A stretch of 64,000 nucleotides of DNA from Thereva unica (Eukaryota > Arthropoda > Insecta > Diptera > Therevidae): positions 70,913,470 to 70,977,469 of the forward strand of contig OX465284.1 of assembly GCA_949987705.1 (NCBI GenBank). Direction: 5' to 3'. Numbering within the stretch: the stretch's first letter is position 1; every line of letters starts with the position of its first letter. The position numbers and the translations under genes are program-made. Positions 43,048 through 53,644 of the stretch are shown here, piece after piece. The notes under the pieces are model-generated. The model saw only the letters and a program-made list of their open reading frames with translations, was not told the DNA's origin and did no database searches.

Positions 43048-46000
43048 ATGGATGCTTTACTAATTCAACAGAGCGAAGTACGAGAGAGACTCGAAAGGTC
43101 TTTCAGAAACTATCTCAAGGATGGCCCATCTAGGAAGACAGCGCAGTATTTTCAAAAAAGGCTCAAGATGCTCGACGATGACTGGACGGAATTCAAGAAC
43201 AATCATCGACAGATTACATCAATCAAGACGAAGAAGGACGAGAAAGAACAGCTATACTTCAAAGAGGACTGGTATGCCGACACAGAACACGCCTATGTCG
43301 AGATGTACTGCAAAATCGATGAAGACTATCACAAAACGCTGTCAGTCACAGAACCAGTCGCACGAGCGGAGCAGTCATCAGCCGATTTAAACAGCAGCTG
43401 CATTTCGCAACACAACAACAATGTGAAACTACCAAGGATCTCGATACCCACATTTGCAGGGGATTACGAGTCGTGGCCATCATTCCTGGATTTATTTTCC
43501 AGCCTTGTGCATAACAAAATATCTTTAACAGGAGCACAAAAACTCCAATATTTAAAGGCTCATCTTTCTGGAGAAGCTGCACGACTACTCAGCAACACGC
43601 TCATTAGTGACGCCAATTATGAACCAGCATGGCAACTTCTCGTCGATAACTACGACAACAAGAGAGCATTGTTGAAAACCCAGCTCGACATTTTGCTCAA
43701 TCAACCTAAACTAACCCGAGAAACAGCTCAAGGCATCAAGGAGCTAAAAACGAGGACACACGAATGCCTCACTGCCATTGAGAATCTGGAGGTCTCAACA
43801 CAAAATTGGGATCCCATTCTCATCCACTTGCTGGTCCAAAAACTACCAAGCGAAACTCACGAACATTGGGAACAGTCGCAGAGCACCAAATCAAGGCAAT
43901 CGATTCCAACATGGGTGGAACTACGCGAATTCTTGGAAATCAGGTTCAGAACCTTGGAAGCTGTCAGCAAACCAACAAGCCACAAGAATGAACCTCACGA
44001 AAGCAAGTCCAGAGAGCACCCAAGAAGAAGAAGCCAAGCCTTCCACGTCGCAAATCAAAGCGTATGCATCCTGTGCAAAGGCGCACATGCCATAGGGAAA
44101 TGCCCCAAATATGTGCAGTTCAGCATTGATGAGAAATATAAAACAGTCAAATCAAAGGATCTATGCATCAATTGCCTGAGAGCAGGCCATCGCTCATCAC
44201 AGTGTCCCAGTAAAGGTAGATGTTTCCAATGCGGAAAGACTCACCATACAACCTTACACAGAATCCAGTCAGCGAGTCAAACCAACAGCAGCGTTTCACC
44301 GCCCTCAATTTCAAACGATGAATTACCATCCAACCAAACACAAACATACTTCGCTCAGGCAGCACCCTACGACTGCCGACAAGTACTATTAGCCACAGCC
44401 CTGGTCACCGTAGTATCTCCAACTGGACGAGAGCAGGTCTGCAGAGCACTCATTGATCCCGGATCTCAATCCTCATTCGTACGTGAGGCAGTGGTTCAAA
44501 GTCTACAACTCAAAAAGGAGCCAATACAAACAGCATTAAGCGTAATCGGTAACATGCCAGCCGGGAAAATCACAAAATGGGCCTCGCTGCAACTAAAGAC
44601 ACGAAACCAACAGGCGAAGAACATCCAGGTCCAGGCAATGGTAATTAACAAAATAACTAATCCATTACCAAATAGTGAATGTTCTAGCAAGGATTGGGCG
44701 CACTTAGAGGGTCTCGAATTAGCGGATCCAACGTTCCACAAGCCGGGTCACATCGACATCCTTTTGGGAGCAGATGTATTCCCCATGATCATCTTGGCCG
44801 GCCTAAGGAAAGGCAACGAGGAAGCCCCAGTGGGACAAAACACGGTGTTTGGGTGGATCATCTCTGGGAAGACGACTCCAGCTGCACGAGCAAGTGCACA
44901 TGTGAAAACATTCTTCACCGAGGTGACTCCTAACGACGAGCTAAAGAGATTCTGGGAACTAGAAGAACTTCCATCAAGATCCAAATGGACAACCGAAGAA
45001 ACCCGTTGCGAAAACCACTTCAAACACAACGTCACTAGATGCAGCAACGGACGTTACCAAGTACGGCTTCCACTTGTAGCTGATAAAATACAACTTGGCG
45101 CATCAAGACACATCGCCATTCGAACATTGATGCAAATGGAGAAACGATTCCAACAAGATCCCGATTTGAAAGCGGACTACGTCAAATGCATACAAGAATA
45201 TTTGACGTTAGGTCACATGGTGCCTGCCACCACCCCCGAATCAGCACTTCAAAACCAACTGCCTAACGGCACGAAAACATATCGATGTTGTTACCTGCCT
45301 CACCATGCTGTCATCAAACCGAGTAGCACGACCACCAAACTGAGAGTAGTTTTCGACGCATCCCGTCCGACTGCCAACGGAAACTCACTCAATAGCGTAT
45401 TATTGAATGGTCCAGTGATACAAGACTCTTTGATGTCCACACTCATGCGATGGAGAAAATACCGCATTGCTTACATGGCCGACATCGAGAAGATGTACCG
45501 GCAGATACGAGTTCATCCAGACGATGCCGAGTACCAACGGATTGTTTGGAGGGAATCACCAGATCAGCCTATACGAGACTACAAACTCTTAACCGTGACG
45601 TTCGGAACAAAGAGCGCTCCTTTCCTTGCCATCCGAACCATGCACCAATTGGCGAAAGATGAAGCAGAAATGTTCCAAATCGGCTCCAACGCTGTACTCA
45701 ACGATTTCTACGTTGACGATTTGATGACTGGCGCAGATAACATAGAAGAAGCAAGACAGAAACAAAGGCAATTAATTCAGCTTCTCCGAGCTGGAGGGCT
45801 AGAGCTCCGAAAATGGGCCGCGAATCACAACACCATCTTGGAAGAAGTTCCGGCAACCGATCAAGAGGTCTCATTTCCACTAGCAGTGAATGCAGAAGAA
45901 GTCAAAGCTCTTGGCTTATTATGGAATCCTGCCAGCGATACACTGTCGTACAAGGTCAGCATGGAGTCAGCACCAGAAATATATACAAAACGGAAAATAT

Positions 46001-48276
46001 TGTCCGAGATTGCGAAGCTGTTCGACCCCATCGGCTGGCTTACACCAGTAACTATTAACGCCAAAATTTTAATACAAAGTCTTTGGCTAACAAAGCTCGA
46101 CTGGGATGAAACAGTCCCGATCAACATCGATCAACAATGGCGAAAGTTCCGAGCAGACCTCCAAGTCATCCAAACCATTCAAATCCCGCGGTGGATTGAA
46201 GCTCACAACACAACCCAGAACGTCGAAATCCATGGATTTTGCGACGCATCCATCAAAGCATATGCAGCAGCCGTATACATCCGGACAAAGGACGAAGACG
46301 GCAACTACCATTGTCACTTAATCGCTGCCAAAAGCAAAGTGGCACCCATCAAGACCATCTCACTGCCAAAGCTAGAGTTATGCGGAGCACACTTGTTGGC
46401 CAAATTGCTGGCGCAAGTAAAGGACGACATGAAGTTCGAGCAGGTAACTACACATGCTTGGACTGATTCTACAATTGTCATCGCATGGCTAAGAAAACAC
46501 CCATCATCATGGGAAACATTTGTGGCGAACAGAGTCTCACAAATACATCAACTGCTAGACCAAAGCAGCTGGAATCACATCAGAACAGAGGACAACCCTG
46601 CCGACTGCGCCACAAGAGGACTATCGCCGAGTGAATTAAAACTCCATAAGTTATGGTGGACAGGTCCGCATTGGCTCCAACAGACAAAGGAGCATTGGCC
46701 CAAAAGGAAGGAAATCCAAGATACCACGGTGGGAGTACGAAAAACCACCACCAATCTGCATATCGAAGTAGATCCCTCCAATCACGATCTGATCAACAAA
46801 TATTCGTCATTAACGAAACTGCTAAGAGTCACAGCATATTGTCGACGGTGGTTAAAAGCATCAAAATCATCATCCAGCCTTCCTCAGCCTAGCTACCTAA
46901 CTTCAAGAGAAATCCAAGCAGCCCTACAGTGCTGGATAAAAAACGTCCAATCACAGGAGTTTGAAGAAGAAATACGAGCAATACAGTCAAAACAACCAGT
47001 GTCCAGCAAAAGTAAACTCATAAGATTGACACCGTTCCTCGATCAAGAAGGTATTTTAAGAATAGGAGGGCGCATCCAGAATGCCGATACAACATTCTCC
47101 GAGAGCCATCCCATTATTTTGCCAGAAACTAGCCCCCTATCCAAGCTCATCATCGACAATATACATCGCACGACATTACACGGAGGTACTCAGCTAATGT
47201 TACACACGCTAAGACAAAGGTATTGGATACTGAACGCACGAAACGCAGTAAGACGGCATAATCATCGATGCATGCAGTGTTTTAGGCAAAGAGCAGCAGG
47301 ACAAACACAACTAATGGCCAATCTTCCGACATATCGGGTCCGTCCTGCAAGGCCCTTCGCTCACACTGGAGTGGACTATTGTGGTCCTTTCGAATTAAAA
47401 TTATCCAAATTACGAAACGCTCGAAGCCAAAAGGGCTACATAGCACTATTCATCTGCATGGTGACAAAGGCCATCCACTTAGAAGTTGTCACCGACGCCT
47501 CCACAGAAGGATTCCTCACGGCATTCCGGAGATTCATCGCAAGACGTGGGCTATGTTCCGACATGTATAGCGATTGTGGATCCAACTTTCTCGGAGCAAA
47601 CAATATGCTCACACGCTTTAAGATTGAAGCCAACAAGGCATTAGAACGAGAATTGGCCGAAGCCATGGAAAATCAAGGTATCCATTGGCATTTCAACCCT
47701 CCAGCATCACCCCACTTTGGAGGACTTTGGGAAAGTGGGGTAAAATCAGTGAAATACCACTTGAAGCGAACAATTGGAGACGCAAAATTGACTTACGAAG
47801 AGCTTAGTACCCTCACAGCGCAGATTGAAGCTACGCTCAACTCGAGACCACTCACTGAATTAACCCAAGACCCAGACGACATATCGGCGCTAACCCCAGG
47901 ACACTTCTTGATAGGCGGTCCACTACTGACACCACCAGAACCTAGCCTACTCGACGCAAACATCAATCGGCTAGACAGATATCAATTCATCCAACGGTTA
48001 CACCAAGGATTCTGGACTCGCTGGAGCAAGGAGTACCTAAATAGACTCCAACAACGGCCAAAGTGGCAAAAACCCACGCCCGAAGTCGTAATCAATGATC
48101 TAGTTCTCATAAAGGATGAGAGACTGCCGCCATCGAGATGGCTACTAGGAAGGGTCATAGATACTCACCCCGGACAGGACAATCTCATCCGGGTGGTGAC
48201 TGTAAAAACAACGAATAATATCATGAAGAGACCTATCACAAAAATATGTTTATTACCAGTAACAAACCCTAAATAA
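43048..48276 (+). CDS. BEL/Pao Gag-Pol polyprotein, intact
   Basis: The 1742-codon uninterrupted frame carries all domains of a Pao polyprotein in order. Gag (about 1-330) has the DUF1759-like part PRISIPTFAGDYESWPSF. Three zinc-knuckle-like cysteine clusters follow (CILCKGAHAIGKC near 341, CINCLRAGHRSSQC near 373, CFQCGKTHH near 392). Next comes an aspartic protease (ALIDPGSQSSF near 467), then RT (MADIEKMYRQI near 809, YVDDLMTG near 888) and RNase H (FCDASIKAYAAAVY near 1063). The integrase has its zinc site (H near 1373, CMQC near 1408) and core (HTGVDYCGPF near 1440, YSDCGSNF near 1508, GLWESGVKS near 1558). A C-terminal DUF5641-like domain closes it near 1620-1740. The start codon is 38 bp after the primer site. 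Confidence 0.96.
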   Translation: MDALLIQQSEVRERLERSFRNYLKDGPSRKTAQYFQKRLKMLDDDWTEFKNNHRQITSIKTKKDEKEQLYFKEDWYADTEHAYVEMYCKIDEDYHKTLSVTEPVARAEQSSADLNSSCISQHNNNVKLPRISIPTFAGDYESWPSFLDLFSSLVHNKISLTGAQKLQYLKAHLSGEAARLLSNTLISDANYEPAWQLLVDNYDNKRALLKTQLDILLNQPKLTRETAQGIKELKTRTHECLTAIENLEVSTQNWDPILIHLLVQKLPSETHEHWEQSQSTKSRQSIPTWVELREFLEIRFRTLEAVSKPTSHKNEPHESKSREHPRRRSQAFHVANQSVCILCKGAHAIGKCPKYVQFSIDEKYKTVKSKDLCINCLRAGHRSSQCPSKGRCFQCGKTHHTTLHRIQSASQTNSSVSPPSISNDELPSNQTQTYFAQAAPYDCRQVLLATALVTVVSPTGREQVCRALIDPGSQSSFVREAVVQSLQLKKEPIQTALSVIGNMPAGKITKWASLQLKTRNQQAKNIQVQAMVINKITNPLPNSECSSKDWAHLEGLELADPTFHKPGHIDILLGADVFPMIILAGLRKGNEEAPVGQNTVFGWIISGKTTPAARASAHVKTFFTEVTPNDELKRFWELEELPSRSKWTTEETRCENHFKHNVTRCSNGRYQVRLPLVADKIQLGASRHIAIRTLMQMEKRFQQDPDLKADYVKCIQEYLTLGHMVPATTPESALQNQLPNGTKTYRCCYLPHHAVIKPSSTTTKLRVVFDASRPTANGNSLNSVLLNGPVIQDSLMSTLMRWRKYRIAYMADIEKMYRQIRVHPDDAEYQRIVWRESPDQPIRDYKLLTVTFGTKSAPFLAIRTMHQLAKDEAEMFQIGSNAVLNDFYVDDLMTGADNIEEARQKQRQLIQLLRAGGLELRKWAANHNTILEEVPATDQEVSFPLAVNAEEVKALGLLWNPASDTLSYKVSMESAPEIYTKRKILSEIAKLFDPIGWLTPVTINAKILIQSLWLTKLDWDETVPINIDQQWRKFRADLQVIQTIQIPRWIEAHNTTQNVEIHGFCDASIKAYAAAVYIRTKDEDGNYHCHLIAAKSKVAPIKTISLPKLELCGAHLLAKLLAQVKDDMKFEQVTTHAWTDSTIVIAWLRKHPSSWETFVANRVSQIHQLLDQSSWNHIRTEDNPADCATRGLSPSELKLHKLWWTGPHWLQQTKEHWPKRKEIQDTTVGVRKTTTNLHIEVDPSNHDLINKYSSLTKLLRVTAYCRRWLKASKSSSSLPQPSYLTSREIQAALQCWIKNVQSQEFEEEIRAIQSKQPVSSKSKLIRLTPFLDQEGILRIGGRIQNADTTFSESHPIILPETSPLSKLIIDNIHRTTLHGGTQLMLHTLRQRYWILNARNAVRRHNHRCMQCFRQRAAGQTQLMANLPTYRVRPARPFAHTGVDYCGPFELKLSKLRNARSQKGYIALFICMVTKAIHLEVVTDASTEGFLTAFRRFIARRGLCSDMYSDCGSNFLGANNMLTRFKIEANKALERELAEAMENQGIHWHFNPPASPHFGGLWESGVKSVKYHLKRTIGDAKLTYEELSTLTAQIEATLNSRPLTELTQDPDDISALTPGHFLIGGPLLTPPEPSLLDANINRLDRYQFIQRLHQGFWTRWSKEYLNRLQQRPKWQKPTPEVVINDLVLIKDERLPPSRWLLGRVIDTHPGQDNLIRVVTVKTTNNIMKRPITKICLLPVTNPK

Positions 48277-48374
48277 AAACAGTAATAGGGTACTTCTGCC
48301 GGAAAACAAAAATACCTCGATCAACTTCCTCGAAACACTTTTCTTTGAAGCTTAACGCTTCAAGGCGGGGAGAA

Positions 48375-49758
48375 TGTTCCGGCTATACTGAAAAAAGAAA
48401 ATCAATAAAAAACCTAGGAAAAAGGAATTAAAAAATAAAAAACATCAATTTCACGATTTTTTCTACTTTATTGAAAATAAACAAATAAGCTACATAAGTA
48501 CACAAATTACAAACAAGAAAACAAAAACACACGCAAAAAGGACGTCACTATAAAAAAAACAATAACAAATTCATACCTAAAAATAGAAAAAAGGATTAGT
48601 TAAATGCAAATATTTAAATTACAAGATCTTACCTTTTACAGGGGATAAACAATCCAAAATAATGATGAGAAACAATCAAGAAGATCCATCATAGAATATC
48701 TCCAAAAGCCGTCGGCAAATCACAAAATCTGTAAACAAAAAAAGATTACTAAAATTGCAAACAGGTTCCACAAAAAAATACTTACCTGTCAACCCCAACG
48801 AAATAAGCTCAGGCTCCTCCTTGGTCATCCCCCACTAGAATCCTGAAAATATAAACTAAAATTAATATATAAATTAAATACAAGATATGGGCAGATAAGG
48901 AACAGCTGATCAGACATCTAGTACATAACCCGAAATTATGTACTTCGAGAACGAAGCCCCCTACTACAGGATAGCCGCAGCTATTATTTGAATAGAAATA
49001 AATACCGACGCACAGACGGCGTTAAATCAGATTGCTTTTAATCTTTCTAGAGTCTTGAACTAGAAGATAAAATCTGTATTGAGGTTTTAGCAATAAAGCA
49101 ATTTCAAAGCCTAAGTATCGAACTTAGCATTCTGGAAAGACAGAATTGAGGTCTTTTCCCAGTAAAGCCCGAATTAAAGACAGTTTTGAAGTCTTTAATA
49201 CAGCAGTAACTTAATCACCAAAATTGATTTCAGCAGTTACTCTAACCAACCACAGAGGGACGAATTTGCGAAGAAACAAGGCAAAGCAGTCCAGCAAGCC
49301 ACAACCAGGGCAGCAAGCAGCAACCAGGCAGCAAACAACAAGCAAATCCCAAGCGATTCCCAAGAAACGAAACCAGAGTGCAGCAACACAAAGGTTATTC
49401 CTGGCTGTTCTAATTGCAGAACACATCAGGCGAAACATCGATCGTCATCTGACAGATAGGTGGCGTTATCAATTAAGATATCAGAGCAAACAATATTTTG
49501 GTAATTCTTATTTACAAACAAATAAAGAATAATTTACGAATTTTCAAGTACTAAATCACGAATTAATAACGAATTTAAGATTGAATTGAAATATTTTGGC
49601 AATTTGTTGAATTTTTATTGAATTTATATTTAAGAAAATCTAATAATTAATTGCGAATAAATAGTAATTTGGTTATTGGAAAAAGTTATCTTTTTATTGA
49701 ATCGCACCCTTCCGGCACCTTTTTATTGAGTCAGAAATTAAATTGCTAATTCTGAACA
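48375..49758 (+). repeat. BEL-1 3' LTR
   Basis: Matches the 5' LTR with only a handful of differences, mostly in A-runs. Preceded by the purine-rich tract AAGGCGGGGAGAA. Confidence 0.96.
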
Positions 49759-49763
49759 GTAGA

Positions 49764-50142
49764 GTCTGTAGGCTTTCAGAACGCATCAACTCCTTACTGT
49801 AATCTGTTATAGTGAACCTGCATTTTTCCTTTTTCCCAGCCAGTTGTGTCCTATTGAACAATCGCCTAACTATCCTCCGCATTGTAACGGTCAGTTAATC
49901 AAAATCACTGTCACTGTCGGGAATGAAATCTAGAAGTTGTTCGGAACAAAAAAGGAGGCGTAGAAAAGAAAACAAAAATGGGAAAAGCAAATTTTTTTGG
50001 AGTCAGTCAGTGGCTAGAGGTTTAGAGAGTCACGTTTTAAAGGGGTCGATAGGCGAGTGAAGAAAAAATTGTCGTTTTAATTGTAATGGCGATAAAAATG
50101 CAAAAAAAAACGTCGAAGGAGCTTTTACTGATATATTTAAAG
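49764..50142. other. hAT-3 interior between BEL-1 and a MITE
   Basis: Non-coding; nothing recognised. Confidence 0.4.
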
Positions 50143-50384
50143 CAGTGCTGGGCATTCCTATGCCCGCGGGCAAATGAGCTTTAAAGCTCTGAATATGTAT
50201 ACGAAGTCAAATGACTCGAATATGCACAAAAAAGCATATCAGTCTTTAAGACTTCATGCGAGTGGAAGCGTATTTTGAGCGACTTTGTGCTCATAATACT
50301 GGATAACAGTGTGAAGCTTTAGAAAGCTTTTGATAGCTTTTACACAAATGCATTTCTTTAGCTGTGTAGGTTTGCCCGCCACTG
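50143..50384. mobile_element. 242-bp hAT MITE
   Basis: Flanked by ATTTAAAG at 50135-50142 and 50385-50392. It starts CAGTGCTGGGCA and ends with the inverse of CAGTGGCGGGCA. The interior has a perfect palindrome, TGCCCGCGGGCA, at the left and repeated AAAGCTTT/GAATATG motifs. There is no ORF. Terminal bases and duplication length fit the hAT family. Confidence 0.9.
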
Positions 50385-50392
50385 ATTTAAAG

Positions 50393-51243
50393 TGAAGAAA
50401 TATTGAATGAAGTGATATTAACAGAAGGAAGTGCCGATTTAGAAAACTTAGTTTTGGTGCACCGAAGAGAAGTATATGAGGGTATCAGACCCATCGAAGA
50501 AGTTAGAAAACACCTACGTGAGAAGAAGAAGGAAAAGGTGGTGCCAGCTGGTGGGACAATAGCTCGAAGGTTCCTGCTGGAAAAAGAAGGTAACAGGTGG
50601 TGTAGACAACGTGGATAAAGGCGACCCGAGGACCTGACCAGAACCTGTGGGAGTACCAACTCCGTCATTTTGTGGAGGGTGGTCATCCAACTTATACCTA
50701 TATTTATTGTATAAGCCTTTTTGGGCTCGAAAACTGTGGTATATACTAGAATAATTTATAAGAAGCTGTCGTTATTTGTTAATAAGGTGATGATACGTGT
50801 TTTGCCTCCGTTCTGTCGAAATTTTCCTTCCTTGGCATAGCCTCTTGGAAGGCATAATTCATTTTCAAGTAACAAGAAGAAACCTCGTCAACCTTCAATA
50901 TTGATGACAACTGTTGGCTAAGAACGTCCTAAGAGGATTATTTTTGATTGGGATATCTGTAACTGGTGTGTTACTACTTGCTGATTTAATTTTATTTCAA
51001 TTCACACATTATGCTTTTGAGTAACCGTCCATAGGCTTTATTTTTATTCCTAATAATGATGAAAATTGTTGATGCATTTCCGCACATTTAAGGTGGCATA
51101 AATAAGGCAATACACAGGTGGAGAACAACAAATAAATATAATTTATTACACTTTATTTACATAAAGGTTACAGTTGTTTTTTTTTTTCTATATTATCAAA
51201 ATCAAACTACTTTTATATTTACATTTAAGTATATCATTATTTC
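50393..51243. other. hAT-3 interior between MITE and BEL-2
   Basis: No recognisable ORF. A lysine-rich 71-codon frame (50403-50618) has no family resemblance. Contains A/T-rich runs near 51170. Confidence 0.4.
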
Positions 51244-51707
51244 TGTTAAACGATGAGGAAACAAAACAACTGATTGTAAACAAACAAATGTTAAACGTTG
51301 AGGAAACAAAACAACTGAATTTTATATCTTTACACGTTGACTCGTTTATTAAAACTCCCAAACTTCTTATGAGCTAGCCTAATTTATAGCACCCAAAAGT
51401 GCATATATAAACATTATCTTCGATTTTATTCAATAAAAACAACATACATATTGACACTTATTCAAAGTGATGAGTGGACAAATAATATCATTACAAAAAT
51501 TTATTGCCGGTCGCCACACATGACGCATTTAAGTTTATTCACCTGATTATGTTCAGGTGAATAAACTGCTGATTAGACTATTATTTAATGTTAATGCACT
51601 TACAGGTGAAGTGCATTGATTTAATGCAGCTAAAACAATTTCGTCATGTGTGACTTCCGCTGTGTGCCTTAAGTTAATTCAAGATTTTTTTATATGTGAG
51701 CTGAACA
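51244..51707 (-). repeat. BEL-2 3' LTR
   Basis: Contains the direct repeat TGTTAAACG..GAGGAAACAAAACAACTGA twice (51244 and 51288). A hairpin pair, GTTTATTCACCTGA and TCAGGTGAATAAAC, lies near 51534-51569. The purine-rich tract is at 51708-51720. Confidence 0.95.
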
Positions 51708-52523
51708 TTCTCCCGCCTCCAAATTAATTTGCGGTAGCTCGAAACTAGGCCACGACCTTCGGGGACGTAGCCTGGGTGCTGGTGTTGGCCTTGTGGAGGC
51801 TCTTGAGAACTTGACGCCGCCGTGTTGTTTGCACCGTGCAAAAATGATGATTCCGATAATGATGAATACGACGATATATGTGCTGCCGTAGTGGTGTAGG
51901 TCATGGATGTTGATAGTTGGAAGGTTCTCTAATACTCGTTGCTGCTGTTTAAGTGCATTTTCTAGTCCTGCTACTTCGGCGCTGTTAGCTTCTTGAACAA
52001 GCTGGGGAATCATGGAAATTGCCGAATTGTTATTGAGATTTGTGCTCAACTGGATGTGATTCATTAGAGCCGCATTTTCTGGGATTAATGATGCCTGCAT
52101 TTTATTTTGTCCTTTATTTGACCTGATATATAGGGTTTGGTGATTGATGACGCATTCACCAAATATAGTAATTATTCCATTTTCTATTAATGAGATTGTA
52201 TGCAGTGTATGCCCGCAAGTAACTTCAACCTGTAACTCTTCCCTTAATGTAAATAACCATGCATTTGAATTATGTAGCCGTTTCCACTGATTTTCTGCCT
52301 GGGTAGTTTTTAATTTGCAAAATGGCGATATTTTATTTTCATTGTTAAGCAGCTCCATTTCGCAGTGGCTTTGATTTGATCTCAATGTGAACAAGGGGTG
52401 CTTCAGATTGCACATCAGTTTTTCAGGTGACAAAGATTCACAGTCTCTAATATCTTCCTCCCGTATAGGAGTGAATCTGTCTTTTCGATGGTTCACGGCT
52501 AGGTATTTGCTGGATGGATTCAC
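51690..52523 (-). pseudogene. Envelope-like protein, C-terminal part with membrane anchor
   Basis: A 277-codon frame encodes the second half of the envelope-like glycoprotein. It has many Asn-X-Ser/Thr sites, and cysteines near residues 31, 38, 54, 68, 102 and 125. Near residues 215-235 a hydrophobic segment, STYIVVFIIIGIIIFARC, is the likely membrane anchor, followed by a basic cytoplasmic tail rich in Pro and Arg. It overlaps the end of the preceding frame at 52523; a one-base frame difference separates the halves. Similarity is to the insect errantivirus/baculovirus F class. Confidence 0.78.
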
Positions 52524-53533
52524 TAGATGTATTTGTCGTTAACAGTGGCAGGTATCGGTATGAGCTCATACAATCTATAGGATTCTGTGTTCAGAAGTGG
52601 AATACGGATGTCGAATAAAACATTGTTTTCAGTGATTCTTGTTCTTACGTGCATGGTACTGTATAAGTTTAGTAGATTCCTTGAACCTCCAGATCCAGGT
52701 AGCTGGGCATTGGGTGGTAGATGTTCCCGAATTATTTTTAGTTGATCGCTAAGTTGAGTCGGTGTTAATAATAGCGTGTTGATTTTCCCACGTTTCACGT
52801 CCATTACGACTGATAATATTTCCCTTTGAATATTTTGTAGTGTCATTAAGCTTAGTGTTATTAAAAGCGCTGCTGAATTGAATGTTTGGTGAGCCCTGAC
52901 TTCATATTGTGAATGATTGAGTTGCGTCGTAATTTCTTGGATCTGATTCTCAATCATTATAATTTGATGTTGAACACTATCGTGATTTTTCTTCATTATA
53001 TTTACTGTGCTCTCGATTATTGAAGTCTGATTTTTCAACAGTTGCCTTTTGAAATTCTCATTGTCCTTGATTTCCTGTATTTGTTGTTCATATTGATCTG
53101 CAAAATCCTGGTCAAGGATGCCGAATAGTTTGTTGGCAATGGTTCCCACAAATTCAAAAGGTGCTCTCTTGCTACGGATGTGTGTGTCCTCATTTTGTTG
53201 ATAGAGGAGTTGATTGATGTTCTCAGCGTCTATTAATTGTTGCTTAAATTGTTGAAAGGTAGCAATACATAAATTTCTTGATAGCCGGTTTTCTTCCTCG
53301 CACAGAATGCTTACTCTTCTAATGGATTTTTTAATGCCGTAATATTCCTTCCAGTATGTTGATAGGTTGTGATATACTAGGAGATTCCACTCACTAAAAT
53401 ATAGTTGCACTTCTGCGATGTCGTCAAAGTAAATACCTTCTCTATTCTTAAGTGTGGACACTTTATACGGTGTAACCAGATTCTCAGCCGATATTATAAC
53501 GATGAAGGTAGTAATGATGAATAAACAGGTCAA
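52523..53533 (-). pseudogene. Envelope-like (F-type) glycoprotein, N-terminal part
   Basis: A 336-codon frame starts 111 bp beyond the pol stop. It begins with a signal peptide (MTCLFIITTFIVIISAE). Near residue 121 it has a furin-type cleavage site, RSKR, followed at once by a hydrophobic fusion-peptide-like segment APFEFVGTIANKLFGIL. A long helical stretch of Gln/Asn-rich heptads lies near 150-230. This pattern is that of baculovirus F proteins and errantivirus envelopes, which mediate membrane fusion; a functional protein would let the element leave the cell. The frame ends at a stop at 52523 and the protein goes on in another frame. Confidence 0.82.
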
Positions 53534-53644
53534 CAGATTTGGTCGATATGTGCGCTGAGGACATGGTTTCCGTTCTTGCTTACTTATCTTTGCCTCTTTT
53601 GATTGACTTATGTGATGAGCAGCCCTTTTGCGGTTCTTAGGGTT

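Larger units (their letters stand above)
41609..49758 (+). mobile_element. BEL-1: complete young BEL/Pao retrotransposon
   Basis: LTRs at 41609-42991 and 48375-49758 are 1383 and 1384 bp, start TGTTCC and end GAACA. They differ at only a few positions (for example near 41787, 41852, 41910 and 41960 of the left copy). The 5-bp duplication GTAGA flanks the element at 41604-41608 and 49759-49763. A primer site follows the left LTR and a purine-rich tract (48362-48374) precedes the right one. The single ORF is intact. The close LTR match means a recent insertion, and the copy looks capable of movement. Confidence 0.96.

Noticed and set aside
43121..47666. Many 60-100 codon frames overlapping BEL-1 Gag-Pol
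   Set aside because: Shadows of the long coding frame; no start context or motif.
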